A stretch of DNA of 64,000 bases, taken from NCBI RefSeq assembly GCF_950295315.1, contig NC_080185.1:40450602-40514601 (forward strand), read 5' to 3'. The notes beneath the pieces are model-generated. The model was not told where the DNA came from. It made no database searches and saw only the letters and a program-made list of their open reading frames with translations. Numbering within the stretch: the first letter of the stretch is position 1; each line of letters opens with the position of its first letter. A program made the translations under genes and the position numbers. Positions 10,485-20,639 of the stretch are shown here, piece by piece. This DNA is from Erinaceus europaeus. Lineage: Eukaryota; Chordata; Mammalia; Eulipotyphla; Erinaceidae.

Positions 10485-10559
10485 AGGGGGGAGAGAAAGA
10501 AAGAAATAAAGAAAGGAAGGAAGGAAGGAAGGAAGGAAGGAAGGAAGGAAGGAAGGAAG
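10485..10559. repeat. (GGAA)n microsatellite
   Basis: About eleven clean GGAA units at 10,513-10,558 after a GAAA-rich lead-in. Confidence 0.85.
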
Positions 10560-10612
10560 TTGCTGGGAGAGGTGATTGTCGTGTAGGCACTAAGTGATAA
10601 CCCTGGTGTATT
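10560..10612 (+). mobile_element. SINE 3' module remnant
   Basis: Only the terminal module remains (GTAGGCACTAAGTGATAACC). The microsatellite replaced the rest of the element. Confidence 0.5.
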
Positions 10613-10619
10613 TTTTTTT

Positions 10620-10876
10620 TTAATTCATCTCCTTAGAAAATCTCAAGAAATTGCATAAAGCTTCAGGCCCTGTATATAGTGGATTCCAGTAATTAAGGAA
10701 CAAGGAAAGAAGAGAGTGATGAGGCATTGAGGTCCAGGAGCACAATGGTTGGAAAAGACCTAAGTTGGGGGTGCAAGTGTACTGCAGATACCTATCATAG
10801 TGCGATATGAAAAGTTTTCCCCATATGTAAACAACTGTACTGTAAACCATTAACTCCCCCAATTAAAAATAATAAA
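10620..10876 (+). mobile_element. old L1 3' end
   Basis: AGGTCCAGGAGCACAATGG, then ACTGTACTGTAAACCATTAA and an AATTAAAAATAATAAAG tail. Confidence 0.55.
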
Positions 10877-10877
10877 G

Positions 10878-11204
10878 ATGGGGGTCAGGCGGTAGCGCAG
10901 TGGGTTAAGCCTCATATGGGGAGAAGTGCAAGGACCGGTGTAAGGATCCTAGTTTGAGCCCCTGGCTCCCCACCTGCAGAGGAGTCACTTCACAGGTGGT
11001 GAAGCAGGTCTGCAAGTGTTTTTCTTTCCTCCTCTGTCTTCCCCTCCTCTCTCCATTTCTCTCTGTCCTATCCAATAATGACAGCAATAACAACAATAAT
11101 AATAATAAAACAACAACGTCAACAAAAAGGAAAAAATAGCCTCCAGGAGCAGCAGTGGATTCGTAGTGCTGGCACTGAGCCCCAGAGATAATTCTGGAGG
11201 CAAA
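10878..11204 (+). mobile_element. SINE-A with complete 3' module
   Basis: One of the longest copies. It keeps TAGCGCAGTGGG (A box), a mutated B box (AGTTTGAGCCCC), the TC body, the CAACAA-rich linker, and the full 3' module (GCCTCCAGGAGCAGCAGTGG to TGGAGGCAAAA). An (ATT)n run at 11,205-11,235 follows its tail. Confidence 0.82.
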
Positions 11205-11408
11205 ATAATAATAATTATTATTATTATTATTATCATTAAAAAATAAATAAATAGCCAGTGAAAGAATACTCTATCCTTCTTTGTCTCACAAAAAATAGGA
11301 AACACATCCTCCATGTGAAGGGTAGGAGGCAGAGTTTTGCCCTTTATCGCAAGAGACAGGTACTTAATCCTGAGTCAAGAAGACTACATAAAGAGCTTTG
11401 CTGTTTCA

Positions 11409-11610
11409 AAGGGCTGGGAGATGGCGCACCTAGTAGAGCACGTATGTTATAGAACACAGTACCCAGGTTCAAGCACCTGGCTCCCACCTGCAGGGTAGAA
11501 GCTTCATGAGCAGTGAAGCAGTTCTACAGGTCTATCTACCTATCTATCTGTCTCCCCCTCCCCTCTCAGTTTTCTCAGTCTTTATCCAAAGTGAATAAAT
11601 ACATATTAAC
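11409..11610 (+). mobile_element. SINE-B
   Basis: GGGAGATGGCGCACCTAG, CAGGTTCAAGCACCTGG, a TCTATCTACC body and a GTGAATAAATAC tail. Confidence 0.68.
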
Positions 11611-11675
11611 AAAACAAAACAACTGTGCTGTTTCTTTGCAGATCTGCTGCCACAAGCCTAAAGGTCTTTGGCTTG

Positions 11676-11885
11676 GCAATTATTTTTAAATTTTATTTAT
11701 TTACTTATTTATTTATTATTGGATAGAGATAGAAAGAAATTGAGAGGGGAGGAGGAGATGGAGAGAGAGATAGAGAGATATCTGCAACCTGCTTCACCAT
11801 TCGTGAAGCTTTCCACTGCAGGTGGGGATGAGGGACTTGAACCTGGGTGTGAGGGTTTAACCAGGTGTGCTATTTCACTGGCCAA
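11676..11885 (-). mobile_element. SINE-B
   Basis: TTTATTTATTTACTTATTTA tail at the left, CTGCTTCACCATTCGTGAAG, head at the right (CCAGTGAAATAGCACACC on the minus strand). Confidence 0.72.
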
Positions 11886-11889
11886 TATA

Positions 11890-12112
11890 TTGAGACATTT
11901 TAAGATTCTGTTCCCTTTACCTGGAATCCTCTTTCCTTCAAATATTTTCCCTGCTTGAGTTTACTATCTCCTTCAAAGTTCTACTCAAATGCTATCTTTC
12001 TAGTGTTGTTTTTCTAACCACCCTGTCTAAACTGCAATGCTATACACATATACTTCCTGTTCCATCTGCTTTATATTTCTCCTTAGTACTTCTTACTGCT
12101 ATATAGCATATT
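11890..12112 (+). mobile_element. probable L2 3' segment
   Basis: CTGTTCCCTTTACCTGGAAT, then AGTTCTACTCAAATGCTAT and TTTCTAACCACCCTGTCTAA follow the L2 order (CCTCTGCCTGGAATG, AGCTCAAATGTCACC, TGACCACCCTATCTAAA). Confidence 0.6.
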
Positions 12113-12395
12113 TCCTTTTTTTTTTTTTGCTACCAGAGCTATCACTTAGACTCAGTACCTGCTCTACTCCACCATTCCTAGTGGCAATTTTCTTTCTTTC
12201 CTTTTTTTTTTACACTTAAAGTAAATTTAAAGAGATTTAGAAAGGGGAGGAAAGGCAGACTAAGAGAGAGAGAACCTGCAGCCACACTCCTCACTTGTGA
12301 AGTTTCCTCCCATGTGATGGCCCAGGACTAGAACCCAGATCCTTGCAAATGTTAAAATATGTGTTGTACCAAGTGGGTCACTGTCAACTTTCTTA
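12113..12395 (-). mobile_element. SINE (A/B-related) with 3' module
   Basis: Left end GCTACCAGAGCTATCACTTA is the minus-strand 3' module; the TC body is GA-rich here; right end is the eroded head. Confidence 0.6.
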
Positions 12396-13105
12396 CATCA
12401 AATTCATGGGGTTTAGAGTAATATTTATACCCCTTTCCCGTATTAGGGAGCTACTCTCTTCCCTGATCCACTTTTCTGGTCCTTTTCCCAGCCATAACAT
12501 CATTTCCCCAGACAATAATTAGGATTCACCTGCATATCAGATTTCAGGATCAGGCAAAAAAAATAGAACACTAATATAGCTACAGACCCTTTAAAATATA
12601 AATAAAATATGCCTACTAGCTATCTACAAAATGGAGGACCCCCCAATGATTCACCTGCACTATTATAGCCTTTAGGTCCATAAATGTCCACCAGTTCGTT
12701 TGGATTTGTATATTAACTTTCTTTTCAGTCACCAGGTTCCAGATGCTAGCAGGATGCAACCAGACTTCCCTGGACAGACAACTCTACCAATGTGCCTTGG
12801 AGCTCCACTTCCCCAGAGTCCTTCCCCACTATGGAAAGAGAAAGACAGGATGGGAGTATGGATCGACCTGTCAATGCCCATGTTCAGTGGGGAAGCAATT
12901 ACAGAAGCCAGACCTTCAACCTTCTGCATCCCACAATGATCTTGGGTCCATACTCCCAGAGGGTTAAAGAGTAGGAAAGCTATCAGGGGAGGGGTTGGTA
13001 TACTACGGAGGTCTGGTGGTGGGAATTGTGCCAAGCTGTACCCCTCTTATCCTATGGTTTTGTCAATGTTTCCCTTTTATAAATTAAAAAAAAATGTGAA
13101 AAAGA
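12396..13105 (+). mobile_element. L1-3U, partial
   Basis: Covers TACCCCTTTCCCGTATTAGG through the CCAGGTTCCAGATGC block and the G-rich region to TTTCCCTTTTATAAATTAAA. Confidence 0.75.
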
Positions 13106-13136
13106 AACCCTGCCCAGGACCTTTGGTTCCTTTAGC

Positions 13137-13138
<2 letters not shown>

Positions 13139-13183
<45 letters not shown>

Positions 13184-13300
13184 TCCCTCTCCCTCTCCCT
13201 CTCCCTCTCCCTCTCCCTCTCCCTTTCCCTCTCCCTCTCTTACTTTTCTCTCTCTATCTTTCTCTCTCTCTCTGTCTCTCTCTCTTTCTTTCTCTCACTT
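13139..13300. repeat. (TC)n/(CCCTCT)n microsatellite
   Basis: Pure TC passes into hexamer CCCTCT units and back to a degenerate TC tract. Confidence 0.88.
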
Positions 13301-13317
13301 TTTGTGTACCATAAGAC

Positions 13318-13740
13318 TGATTCTCCCTTTTATTTGGGGATTAATGTTTTACAATACAGTTGTTTGCATATAGGTAACATTTCTTATCTCACCATGAAAA
13401 CTATCTGCAAAACACTCTCACCTCTAGCCTAGGTCCTCTTCCATAATCATGCACCAGAACCCTAAGTCCCCCCAGCCTCCTTCTTCCCCAAAGTCCTTTG
13501 CTTCAGTACAATACACCAAACCTAGTCCAAATTTTACATTGTGATTCCCCTTTATATTTTTGTTTCTCAAGTTCTGACCATGAGTGAGATCATCCCATAG
13601 CCATCCCTCTATTTCTGGCTTGCTTCAAGCTCCATCCAAGATGAAGTGAATAAGATGTCTTCATTATTCCCAACAGCTAAGTATTACTTAATTGTATGTG
13701 TATACCACAACTTTATTAGCCAATCATTATGTTCTTTACT
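13318..13740 (-). mobile_element. old L1 3' end
   Basis: Minus-strand 3' UTR and ORF2 end (TTTATTTGGGGATTAATGTT, ATGCACCAGAACCCTAAG, CCATCCAAGATGAAGTGAA). It recurs at 38,640, 45,440, 47,585 and 53,345. Confidence 0.62.
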
Positions 13741-14125
13741 CCATCATCCAATAAAAATATGCTCTCTGAAATGAATCAGAAGCTCACACCTGAGAAGTGT
13801 TTTATCAGTCCACTATAAAACCAACTAAGATGGCATTACTGGTAGAATATTTAGATGACTTCAAGGTTATGGAGCCCATGCACTGCGGAGCCAGATATGC
13901 TAGAGGAGTGAGACACTTGTGGGGAGCGGGGTAGGCATGTGCCTCACAGGACACAACTGGAACCAGAAAGATAGATTTCCTTCTTTAAGCATCTCTTTAA
14001 GACCTTCTGGCAAAACCTAATATGTGATAACTAAAAAAACATTTACAAGATCCAGATTTGTGTTCATAGATTATCCAGTAAGTAAACATATGAAGCTGAA
14101 AAACAAACAAAACAATAAAAATAAC
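13741..14125. other. no feature recognised
   Basis: No coding potential and no clear repeat. It forms the left flank of the LTR. Confidence 0.4.
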
Positions 14126-14658
14126 TGCCAGGCTAGCATGGGGGTGCCTCTTCCCAGGCACATACTCTCTGGGTTGGAGAGAACTAGACAGGAGCCAGCC
14201 TGGGCTGCTACTCACTCAGCGACTCGACAGAGATGACTCATGAACCAAGCTTGTGATGGCGAGGCAATGCAATTCTTTATTGATCTGAGAGCCAAGGCTT
14301 TTAAAGGGCAGACCTGGAAGTGGCAAGTTGGAAACGGAAATGGCTAGCAAAGTGGCAGAGAAAGGCAAAAAGGGGCTGGAAAGGTAGGAAGTTCCTTAGC
14401 AACTGTTGTAAGAGTTTTAACTGGTATGATTAATACTACCCTGCAGGCAGGGAGAGTCTTGAGGGTAGAAAGAAGATAGATCAAAAGAATGGAATGCGTG
14501 GGGATCTTCCAGGCAAAACAATGATTATGTAGATAGGCCATAGTATCAGGAATGCAGGCTGAAACAGGGAGAGCTGGCTTACTCTTTTAAGGAATGCCAG
14601 GCTCCTGGAGGCAGAAGAATGCAGGGTGCTTTGTGAGGCTCCTCACAATTTCCTGACA
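14126..14658 (-). mobile_element. ERV LTR (class II/ERVK-like)
   Basis: Read on the minus strand the 533-bp unit starts TGTCAGG and ends CCTGGCA, inverted termini with one mismatch. It has an AATAAA signal (plus-strand 14,276-14,281) near its 3' part. It is directly preceded, in its own orientation, by a polypurine tract (14,659-14,675), so this is the 3' LTR of a provirus. Confidence 0.75.
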
Positions 14659-14675
14659 TCTCCCCCTTTCTTTTT
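14659..14675 (-). promoter_or_regulatory. retroviral polypurine tract
   Basis: On the minus strand reads AAAAAGAAAGGGGGAGA, immediately abutting the LTR TG. This is the plus-strand priming site of retroviral reverse transcription and fixes the orientation. Confidence 0.78.
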
Positions 14676-14930
14676 ATCTACTATCTTTCTTTTTATCTAC
14701 ATAGTATCAGGAATGGGGTGTTACTTTGTGAGGCAGGGAGTCTGATAAGATGGGGCACACCTTTGGGGTTACTCCTGTCCCTCCTTGCTCAACCTCTCAG
14801 TAGAGAGACAGAGACTGGCAGGATAGATGCACTCCTCAGGTCAAGCCCTGCCAGGCTCTACCACATCCTCATAGTTTCCCAGCAAATAACAATAGCATGA
14901 AACATACTGTTAGAACTATAGGACTTCAGT
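14676..14930 (-). pseudogene. ERV internal remnant upstream of the LTR
   Basis: The stretch beyond the polypurine tract should be the 3' end of the proviral interior. No readable env or other domain is visible and no second LTR lies to the right, so the provirus is truncated. The tract region is partly duplicated (CTTTCTTTTTATCTAC twice). Confidence 0.4.
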
Positions 14931-15164
14931 AGGTTCCTGAGCAGTTTGGTTCTCCTGGTTCTAGCATCTAACCAATGCTATGCTTTGTCTCCTCTTCCCT
15001 TTATATTTCTGCCCAGAAAAAGTAATGGATACAATTATTTTTGTAGTTTTATTTTTCCTGGTTCCAGTTGGTAATAAATATGCATTGTAGAAAAATTAGA
15101 GAAGTCATGCTTATTATAAAACATGCCAACATCCCTTAACAGATAACTATGATTAACATTTTAA

Positions 15165-15300
15165 TATATGCATATATATATATATATATCCCAAGCATAC
15201 ACACATACAGCAGGATATACCCTCACATATAAATATGTACATTTATATTTATATAAATAGGTATATATATATGTATATACAAACATGAAAATATATTTGT
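15165..15300. repeat. AT-rich low-complexity with (TA)n
   Basis: TA dinucleotide runs at about 15,172-15,190 and repeated ATATATGTATA blocks. Confidence 0.65.
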
Positions 15301-15494
15301 AAACAAAGGGATATAAATACTAAGTATTCTTTTGACTCTTCCTTCTAGAAAAGTGAAACTATCAAGTATAACCCATAGCTGAACAAAGAAAACACTAGAT
15401 GACTTATGAAATCATTGATCCTTAACAATGTAAAAGTCTTTTATGGTAGTTAAGTGCAGAGTTCTAAAAGCACAATAGTCCTCATACTGCAGCC

Positions 15495-15700
15495 TACCTT
15501 CCACCTATTTTTGTATATAAAGTTTTATTGGAACCCAACCATAGCCATTAATTTATGTATTGTTTATGGCTGCTTTAATGCTACAACAGCAGAGTTGAAT
15601 AGCTACAACAGAGACCATATGGCAACAGATACCATATGGTGTGCAAAGACTAAAAACATTTACTAGCTGGCCCTTTACAGAAAAGTTTTCCAACCCAGAT
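15495..15700 (-). mobile_element. hAT-Charlie-like DNA transposon
   Basis: AAAGTTTTATTGGAACCCAA, GTATTGTTTATGGCTGC, AGAGACCATATGG and GCCCTTTACAGAAAAGTTTT are in the known order of a Charlie/MER non-autonomous element whose terminus reads CAGGGGTCGGCAAAC; here the terminus is AACCCAG at about 15,700. Confidence 0.68.
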
Positions 15701-15905
15701 TAAGAGCACAGAATCAATCTAAAGTTAGATTGCCTCTGCTAAAAGTCCAGGTTCAACACTGATTCTATGCCTTGGGCAAGTCATTTCAACTCTTGGAGGC
15801 TCACTATCCTTATATTTCTAAAATGGCAGTAATAACCCCTACTGCATAGGACTCTTGGAAAGATTAAATTTAATGTAAGGTGCAGTTATACAATTAAAAT
15901 GGAAT
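15701..15905 (+). mobile_element. MIR
   Basis: AGAGCACAGAATC, CCAGGTTCAACACTG, GGGCAAGTCATTTCAACTCT, AAAATGGCAGTAATAACCCC and GAAAGATTAAATTTAATG follow the MIR order closely. Confidence 0.8.
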
Positions 15906-16305
15906 GAGTGCCTGTTGCTGTTATTTTTTTATGTATCACACCAAATACCAACAGAAACAATTGCCTACAGTGGAACTTTAGCCTAGTACCAGGCTCTGGA
16001 GGCAGGGTCTTAATCAACTATCCATTTCTTTTGGTTTTCTTTCAGTACACAACATGGAAGTATATAAATAAAGAGAAAAACAACCTATTTATATAAAAAC
16101 AGAACTGGGTCACCTCTTTCTTTTAGGAGAAGCCCTATCACATGAAGCTACAACCTTAAATTCGATAAGTTGGCAAAACCAGAGAGAACCAAGGACGGTT
16201 GAAATTAACCTAGATCTAGCTCTAACTATATAATGTGTTTTATGAACAGGAAAGATACAGGAACTGACCCAGTCTCATAGCATAGTCCCATTTGAGTACC
16301 AGTGA
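15906..16305. other. no feature recognised
   Basis: Short ORFs only; no repeat assigned. Confidence 0.4.
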
Positions 16306-16507
16306 AGAGACTTTATTTACTTATTTTATCTGATGGGGCAGAGACAAACTGAGAGGGAAAGGGGAAATCGAAAAGGTGAGAGAAAGAGAAACACCTGCAG
16401 ACCTTATTCATCATTGGTGAAGCTTTCCCCCTGCAAGTGGGGAATGGTGGCTTGAACACATGTTCTTGTAACGTGGTGCTTAACTTGGTATGCCACTGCC
16501 TGCCTCC
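16306..16507 (-). mobile_element. SINE-B
   Basis: A-tail at left (minus-strand TAAATAAAG), GCTTTCCCCCTGCAAGTGGG, head at right ending in CCACTGCCTGCCTCC. Confidence 0.7.
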
Positions 16508-16690
16508 TGTTTTTTATATTTTATCTGTTTGTTATTTTGTCTATGGGGTTTCACTGCTCCAGGCTGACTTTTTCTGATATATATATAGAGAAATACAGAG
16601 GGTGCACTGAACTTTCTCCAATGCAATGCAGGTTGGGCTTGAACCTGGGTCACATATATAGCAAAGCATCACACTCATGGACACAACTGA
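16508..16690 (-). mobile_element. SINE-D, decayed
   Basis: GGGCTTGAACCTGGGTCAC is the minus-strand B-box region. The rest is eroded, with a short TA run. Confidence 0.5.
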
Positions 16691-16741
16691 GAAGAGTATT
16701 GTGCATTAAAGTGACACCTTACCATCTGTGTCATTACACCA

Positions 16742-17735
16742 ATAGTGTAATGACAATCCAGAAAATCATGCGAAACTTCTATGAAGAACTATACGCCACC
16801 AAGCTAGAAAATCTGGAAGAAATGGAACAATTCCTAGAAATATATATCCTTCCAAAATTTAACCAAGAAGAACTATAAAACCTAAATGCACCAATCATAG
16901 ACAAAGATATGGAAACAGTTATTAAGAATCTCCCCAACAACAAAAGTTCGGGACAAGATGGCTTCACAAATGAATTCTACAAAACTTTCAGGAAACAGTT
17001 AATACCCATACTTCTAAAGTTTTTCCACAAGATCGAAGAAACAGGAACACTCCTTTCCACCTTTTATGAAGCCAACATTACCCTGATACCAAAAGCAGAT
17101 ATGGACACAACAAAAAAGGAAAACTACAGACCAATATCTCTGTTGAACATAGATGCAAAAATATTAAACAAGATCCTGGCCAACCGGATACAACCTTATA
17201 TCAAAAAGATTGTTCATCACAACCAAGTGGGATTTACCCCAGGAATGCAAGGCTGGTGGAACATATGTAAGTCAATCAATGTCATTCACCACATAAATAA
17301 AAGCAAAACCAAACACCACATGGTCATCTCAATAGATGCAGAGAAAGCCTTTGACAAAATCCGACAACCATTCATGCTCAAAACACTACAAAAAATTGGA
17401 ATAGACAGGAAATTCCTCAAGACAATGGAGTCCATATATAGCAAAACTACAGCCAACATCATACTCAGTGGACAGAAGCTGAAAGCATTCCCCCTCAGAT
17501 TGGGGACTAGACAGGGATATCCACTATCACCATTACTCTACAACATAGTATTGGAAGTTCTTGCCATAGCAATCAGGCAAGAGAAAGAAATCAAAGGAAT
17601 ACAGATTGGAAGGGAAGAAGTCAAGCTCTCATTGTTTGCAGATGATATGATAGTATACATAGAAAAACCTAAAGAATCCAGCAGAAAACTACTGGAAGTT
17701 ATTGGGCAATATAGCAAGGTGTCTTCTTTTAATGG
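16742..17735 (+). pseudogene. L1 ORF2 reverse-transcriptase fragment
   Basis: This encodes the N-terminal and palm part of L1 ORF2 reverse transcriptase, the enzyme that copies L1 RNA at a nicked target. The reading frame (first base position ≡ 1 mod 3) runs from about 16,742 with one in-frame TAA at 16,876-16,878, then stays open from 16,909 to 17,735. Visible landmarks are the KLENLEEM segment before the [11 protein letters not shown], the IPKAD block, [26 protein letters not shown] with the first catalytic Asp, [11 protein letters not shown], and the FADDMIVY catalytic box at about 17,633-17,656. The endonuclease is missing upstream, and thumb and C-terminal domains are missing downstream: the frame breaks at FSKVSSFN into unrelated sequence. 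It is truncated at both ends and has no A-tail, so it is a dead internal fragment. The RT motifs are well preserved, so the copy is not ancient. Confidence 0.88.
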
Positions 17736-17807
17736 TATTGTCTATTAAGTGTAAGAAGTAGAAGGGATATTTATCTGGGTAAACTGCTTTTTCTTATTTT
17801 TCTTATT

Positions 17808-18088
17808 TTTTATTGCCACCAGAGTTATTGTTGGGCCTCAATGCTTGCATGATGAATTTGCTGCTCCCAATGGCCTTTTTTCCTATATATTTTCTTTCAC
17901 TTTTCTTATTAATTGACAGAGACAAAGAGAAATTGACAGGGAAGGGGGATATAGGTGGAAAGGCATCTTTAATATTGCTTCAGCGCTTATAAATTTTCCC
18001 CCCTGCAGGAAGGGACTGGGGGATTGAACTCCAGTCCTTGTATGTGGTGATGTGTATGCTCTACTAGATTTGCCACTGTCCATCCTCT
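17808..18088 (-). mobile_element. SINE (A/B-related) with 3' module
   Basis: TTGCCACCAGAGTTATTGTT at left is the minus-strand 3' module; CCCCTGCAGGAAGGGACTGG and a head ending GCCACTGTCCATCC at right. Confidence 0.65.
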
Positions 18089-18370
18089 GGATAAATTGCT
18101 TTGAAAAAGTAAAGCATCTCCAATAAACCTGGAAGATTATTTCCTTTCTCTATTTTGGATAGCTGCTGGAAAATGAACAGGAGCATTCTCTCTTCATTTT
18201 ATTATTCACACCCCCATCAACTATTCTGACCAACAGACATACAATAGATAAGCTAATAGAAGTGGGATGGAAAAGAGTGGAATGACATAGGCTCATCTAT
18301 CTTTGCTCTAGTGACCCACGAGCTTCTCTGGTGCATTCATCTTCATTTTCCTGATTAAAAGTTTAAAATA
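18089..18370. other. no feature recognised
   Basis: No ORF of note and no repeat assigned. Confidence 0.4.
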
Positions 18371-18633
18371 TTGGGGACCGGCCAATGGCATACCTGGTTA
18401 AGTACATACATTATCATGCACAAGGACCTGGGTTCAAGCCCCCACTCCCCACAGGCAGGGGGATGCAAGTACTGAATCTGCCTCTCTCCTCTATTTCCAA
18501 TCCCCCTGTTAAATTCTCTCTCTACTATCAAATAAATTGGGAAATTTACCACCAGGAGCAGTGGATATGTCATGCAGGCACCAAGCCTGACAGATAACCC
18601 TGGTGGTAAAAAAAAAAAAACAAAAAAAAAACT
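18371..18633 (+). mobile_element. SINE-B with 3' module
   Basis: GGCATACCTGGTTAAGTAC, CTGGGTTCAAGCCCCC, then ACCACCAGGAGCAGTGG and GATAACCCTGGTGG before a 23-bp A-rich run. Confidence 0.75.
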
Positions 18634-18807
18634 TTAAAATAGCAGGAAAAGATCCCCTATGAGGAATCCCTACAAGGAATACTTAGAACTGAGGGAGTCC
18701 TTAATATTGGAATAAAATTATTCATTTGAGTCTTATAAATACAAAAATAAGAAGTCATGGGAAATATTCTCAGTGGAGTACTTCTCAACAGTTTTAGAGT
18801 CTATATT
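18634..18807 (+). mobile_element. old L1 ORF2/3' end, left part
   Basis: GTGGAGTACTTCTCAACAG is a decayed L1 ORF2 end. The element resumes at 19,392, after the Vingi-like insertion. Confidence 0.5.
18796..18807. repeat. target-site duplication of the Vingi-like insertion (left)
   Basis: AGAGTCTATATT, repeated exactly at 19,380-19,391. The two copies bracket the element exactly. Confidence 0.8.
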
Positions 18808-19379
18808 ATACTCCTCCATGAGGATAATTTCTGGAACCATCCATTCCACCCCGGTTCCATGGCTGCCAGTTCTTAGCAACATCGCCCTGCCAGATATTCG
18901 TCGGGATGCGGCATCATCTAAGTTCATTCCCCACATCTATGCTCGACCGGACCTGCCAATATACGCGGATATCTTCGCCCACCCTGTCCAACGCTTGACG
19001 TCTCGTCATCCAATCTGGTTTCCTACGCCTACACTGAACTTCTCTGTTCCAGTCTCTTGGAAACAGAGTTGGCAGTCAGCTGAGGTAAAGAACAAACACC
19101 TCATCACAGACCCCTGCAAGCGTCAACCCGGCTTTGACCTAGCTCGTTATGATTGGGCCCTCCTCAATCGCTATCGAACAGGCCATGGCCCGTGCGCCGC
19201 TATGTTCCATCGCTGGGGAGCCAGAGACGACCCGAACTGCCCGTGCGGCTACAGACAGACTATGACCCACATAGTCAACGACTGCCACCTCTCCAGATTC
19301 AAAGGAGGTCTCGAAACTTTACATCAGGCTCAACCTGATGCTGTTGACTGGCTACGGAAGAAGGGCAAATGCTAGAAGA
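18808..19379 (+). pseudogene. Vingi-like non-LTR retrotransposon, 5'-truncated C-terminal end
   Basis: An open frame of 200 codons (18,773-19,375) runs from flanking L1 DNA through the element. Roughly the last 185 residues are element-encoded and form the C-terminal tail of a non-LTR retrotransposon polyprotein, downstream of the reverse transcriptase. Residues 156-171 make a C-x-C-x7-H-x4-C knuckle (NCPCGYR then THIVNDC), preceded by RTGHGPCAAMFHRWGARDD and followed by GGLETLHQAQPDAVDWL. This layout belongs to the Ingi/Vingi/Jockey side of non-LTR elements, not to L1. A Vingi family is established as a recent, possibly horizontally acquired, element in hedgehogs. The TAG stop (19,373-19,375) is followed only by AAGAAG before the TSD, so the 3' UTR is almost absent and the end is a short trinucleotide repeat. 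The fragment is GC- and CpG-rich within AT-rich DNA and has no frameshift, so it is young. It cannot transpose: endonuclease and RT are missing. Confidence 0.82.
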
Positions 19380-19391
19380 AGAGTCTATATT
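19380..19391. repeat. target-site duplication of the Vingi-like insertion (right)
   Basis: AGAGTCTATATT, identical to 18,796-18,807. Confidence 0.8.
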
Positions 19392-19697
19392 GTGTTATTT
19401 AGGAAAAAATGAATGGAATTGATGGTGATTATGCTAAGTGAACTAGGTAAGGAAGTGAAGGAAAACTATGAGATCATTTCTCTTATATGTGGGATATAGA
19501 GAATTGAAACAAATTAACTTGAAAAGAGAAAAAATATACATATATTTAACCCATATCTATTACTTTAAGAGAACTGTGGTGGTTACTGTAGAGTAGGAGT
19601 AGGGCAGCAGAACTTTGGTGGTGGGAGTTGTGTAGAATTATACCCCTAATATCTTATAATCCTCTAAGTTACTATTATATCACTAATAAATTTTTTA
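19392..19697 (+). mobile_element. old L1 3' end, right part
   Basis: TGGTGATTATGCTAAGTGAA, then AGAACTTTGGTGGTGGGAG and an ATATCACTAATAAA end. Confidence 0.62.
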
Positions 19698-20040
19698 AAG
19701 AAGTTATGGTATACATACTCCATGGAATACTACTCTGCAATCAAAAAAAGACAATACTGTGTACTTTGGGACATAATGGATAGAACTGGAGATGATTATG
19801 CTGAGTGAAGTTAAGAGATGAAAGGCAAATACCAAATGGTTTCTAGAAAACTGATACACATGAACTTTTTTTAAAAAAAGCAAGCAAACAATTTAAAAGA
19901 CTTGTGAGAACTATGGTAGTTATCTTTAGGATGTGGGAGTGTAGGGGCACAGAATTCTGGTGGTAGATAGTGTGGAGCTGTACCCTGTAGTCTGACAATC
20001 TTGTAGCCCACTATTAACAAGAACAAAACAGAAAGAAAGC
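19698..20040 (+). mobile_element. old L1 3' end, second copy
   Basis: Repeats the same order as the preceding element (CCATGGAATACTACTCTGC to ATTCTGGTGGTAGATAGTG). Two L1 3' ends lie head to tail. Confidence 0.62.
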
Positions 20041-20124
20041 AGTGAGATAAAATATGATACTATAGTGATTGTCTCTCCACAAACTGATGCCCATAATTTC
20101 TCTTGCTTTTTGGTTTCTAGTTCA

Positions 20125-20364
20125 GATTTAGAAGGAAGAGAAGGAGGAGAGGGAGGGGGAGGGGGAGGAGGAAAAGAAGGAGGAGGAGAAGAAGAAAAGG
20201 AAGAAGAAGGAGGAGGAGGAGGAGGAGGAGGAGAAAGGAGAAGGGAGAAGGAGAAGGAGAGGGAGAAGGAGGAGAAGGAGAAGGAGAAGGAGAAGGAGAA
20301 GGAGAAGGAGAAGGAGAAGAAGAAGAAGAAGAAGAAGAAGAAGAAGAAGAAGAAGAAGAAGAAA
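20125..20364. repeat. polypurine (GGA/GAA)n tract
   Basis: About 240 bp with practically only A and G on the plus strand: irregular GGA units pass to regular GGAGAA and then pure GAA (about 20,316-20,363). The overlapping poly-E/poly-K and poly-S/poly-F ORFs are a by-product of the repeat. Confidence 0.92.
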
Positions 20365-20429
20365 GGTGTGTAATATTTTACACTACAGCAAAGCAAAGAG
20401 GATGGTGACTTGTATATTAACACATACAC

Positions 20430-20585
20430 AACTTTTTAAAATCATTTTTATTTTTATTGGGTGGATAGTGGTTTACAGTATAGGGATTGACACGAGTACA
20501 ATTTCTCATCACCTTGTGAAAGGTCGCTGCAGAACACTCTCACCCATAGCTTCTCTCTGTCCTATCAAATAAAATAATAAAATAA
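20430..20585 (-). mobile_element. old L1 3' end fragment
   Basis: TTTTATTGGGTGGATAGTGG, GTTTACAGTATAGGGATTG and GCAGAACACTCTCACCC match the minus-strand L1 tail at 13,318. A SINE end (TTCTCTCTGTCCTATC) follows directly. Confidence 0.55.
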
Positions 20586-20639
20586 AACAAAAATATTTTT
20601 AAATGCTATGAACTCTAATATATAAAGAAAACAGTATGC

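Noticed and set aside
16909..17748. Idea that the 279-codon RT frame is a functional or domesticated gene
   Set aside because: Truncated at both ends within ORF2, with an in-frame stop just upstream and unrelated DNA after the FADD box.
20065..20373. Poly-Gly/Glu/Lys ORF and its poly-Ser/Phe complement
   Set aside because: Produced by the polypurine microsatellite; no flanking gene.
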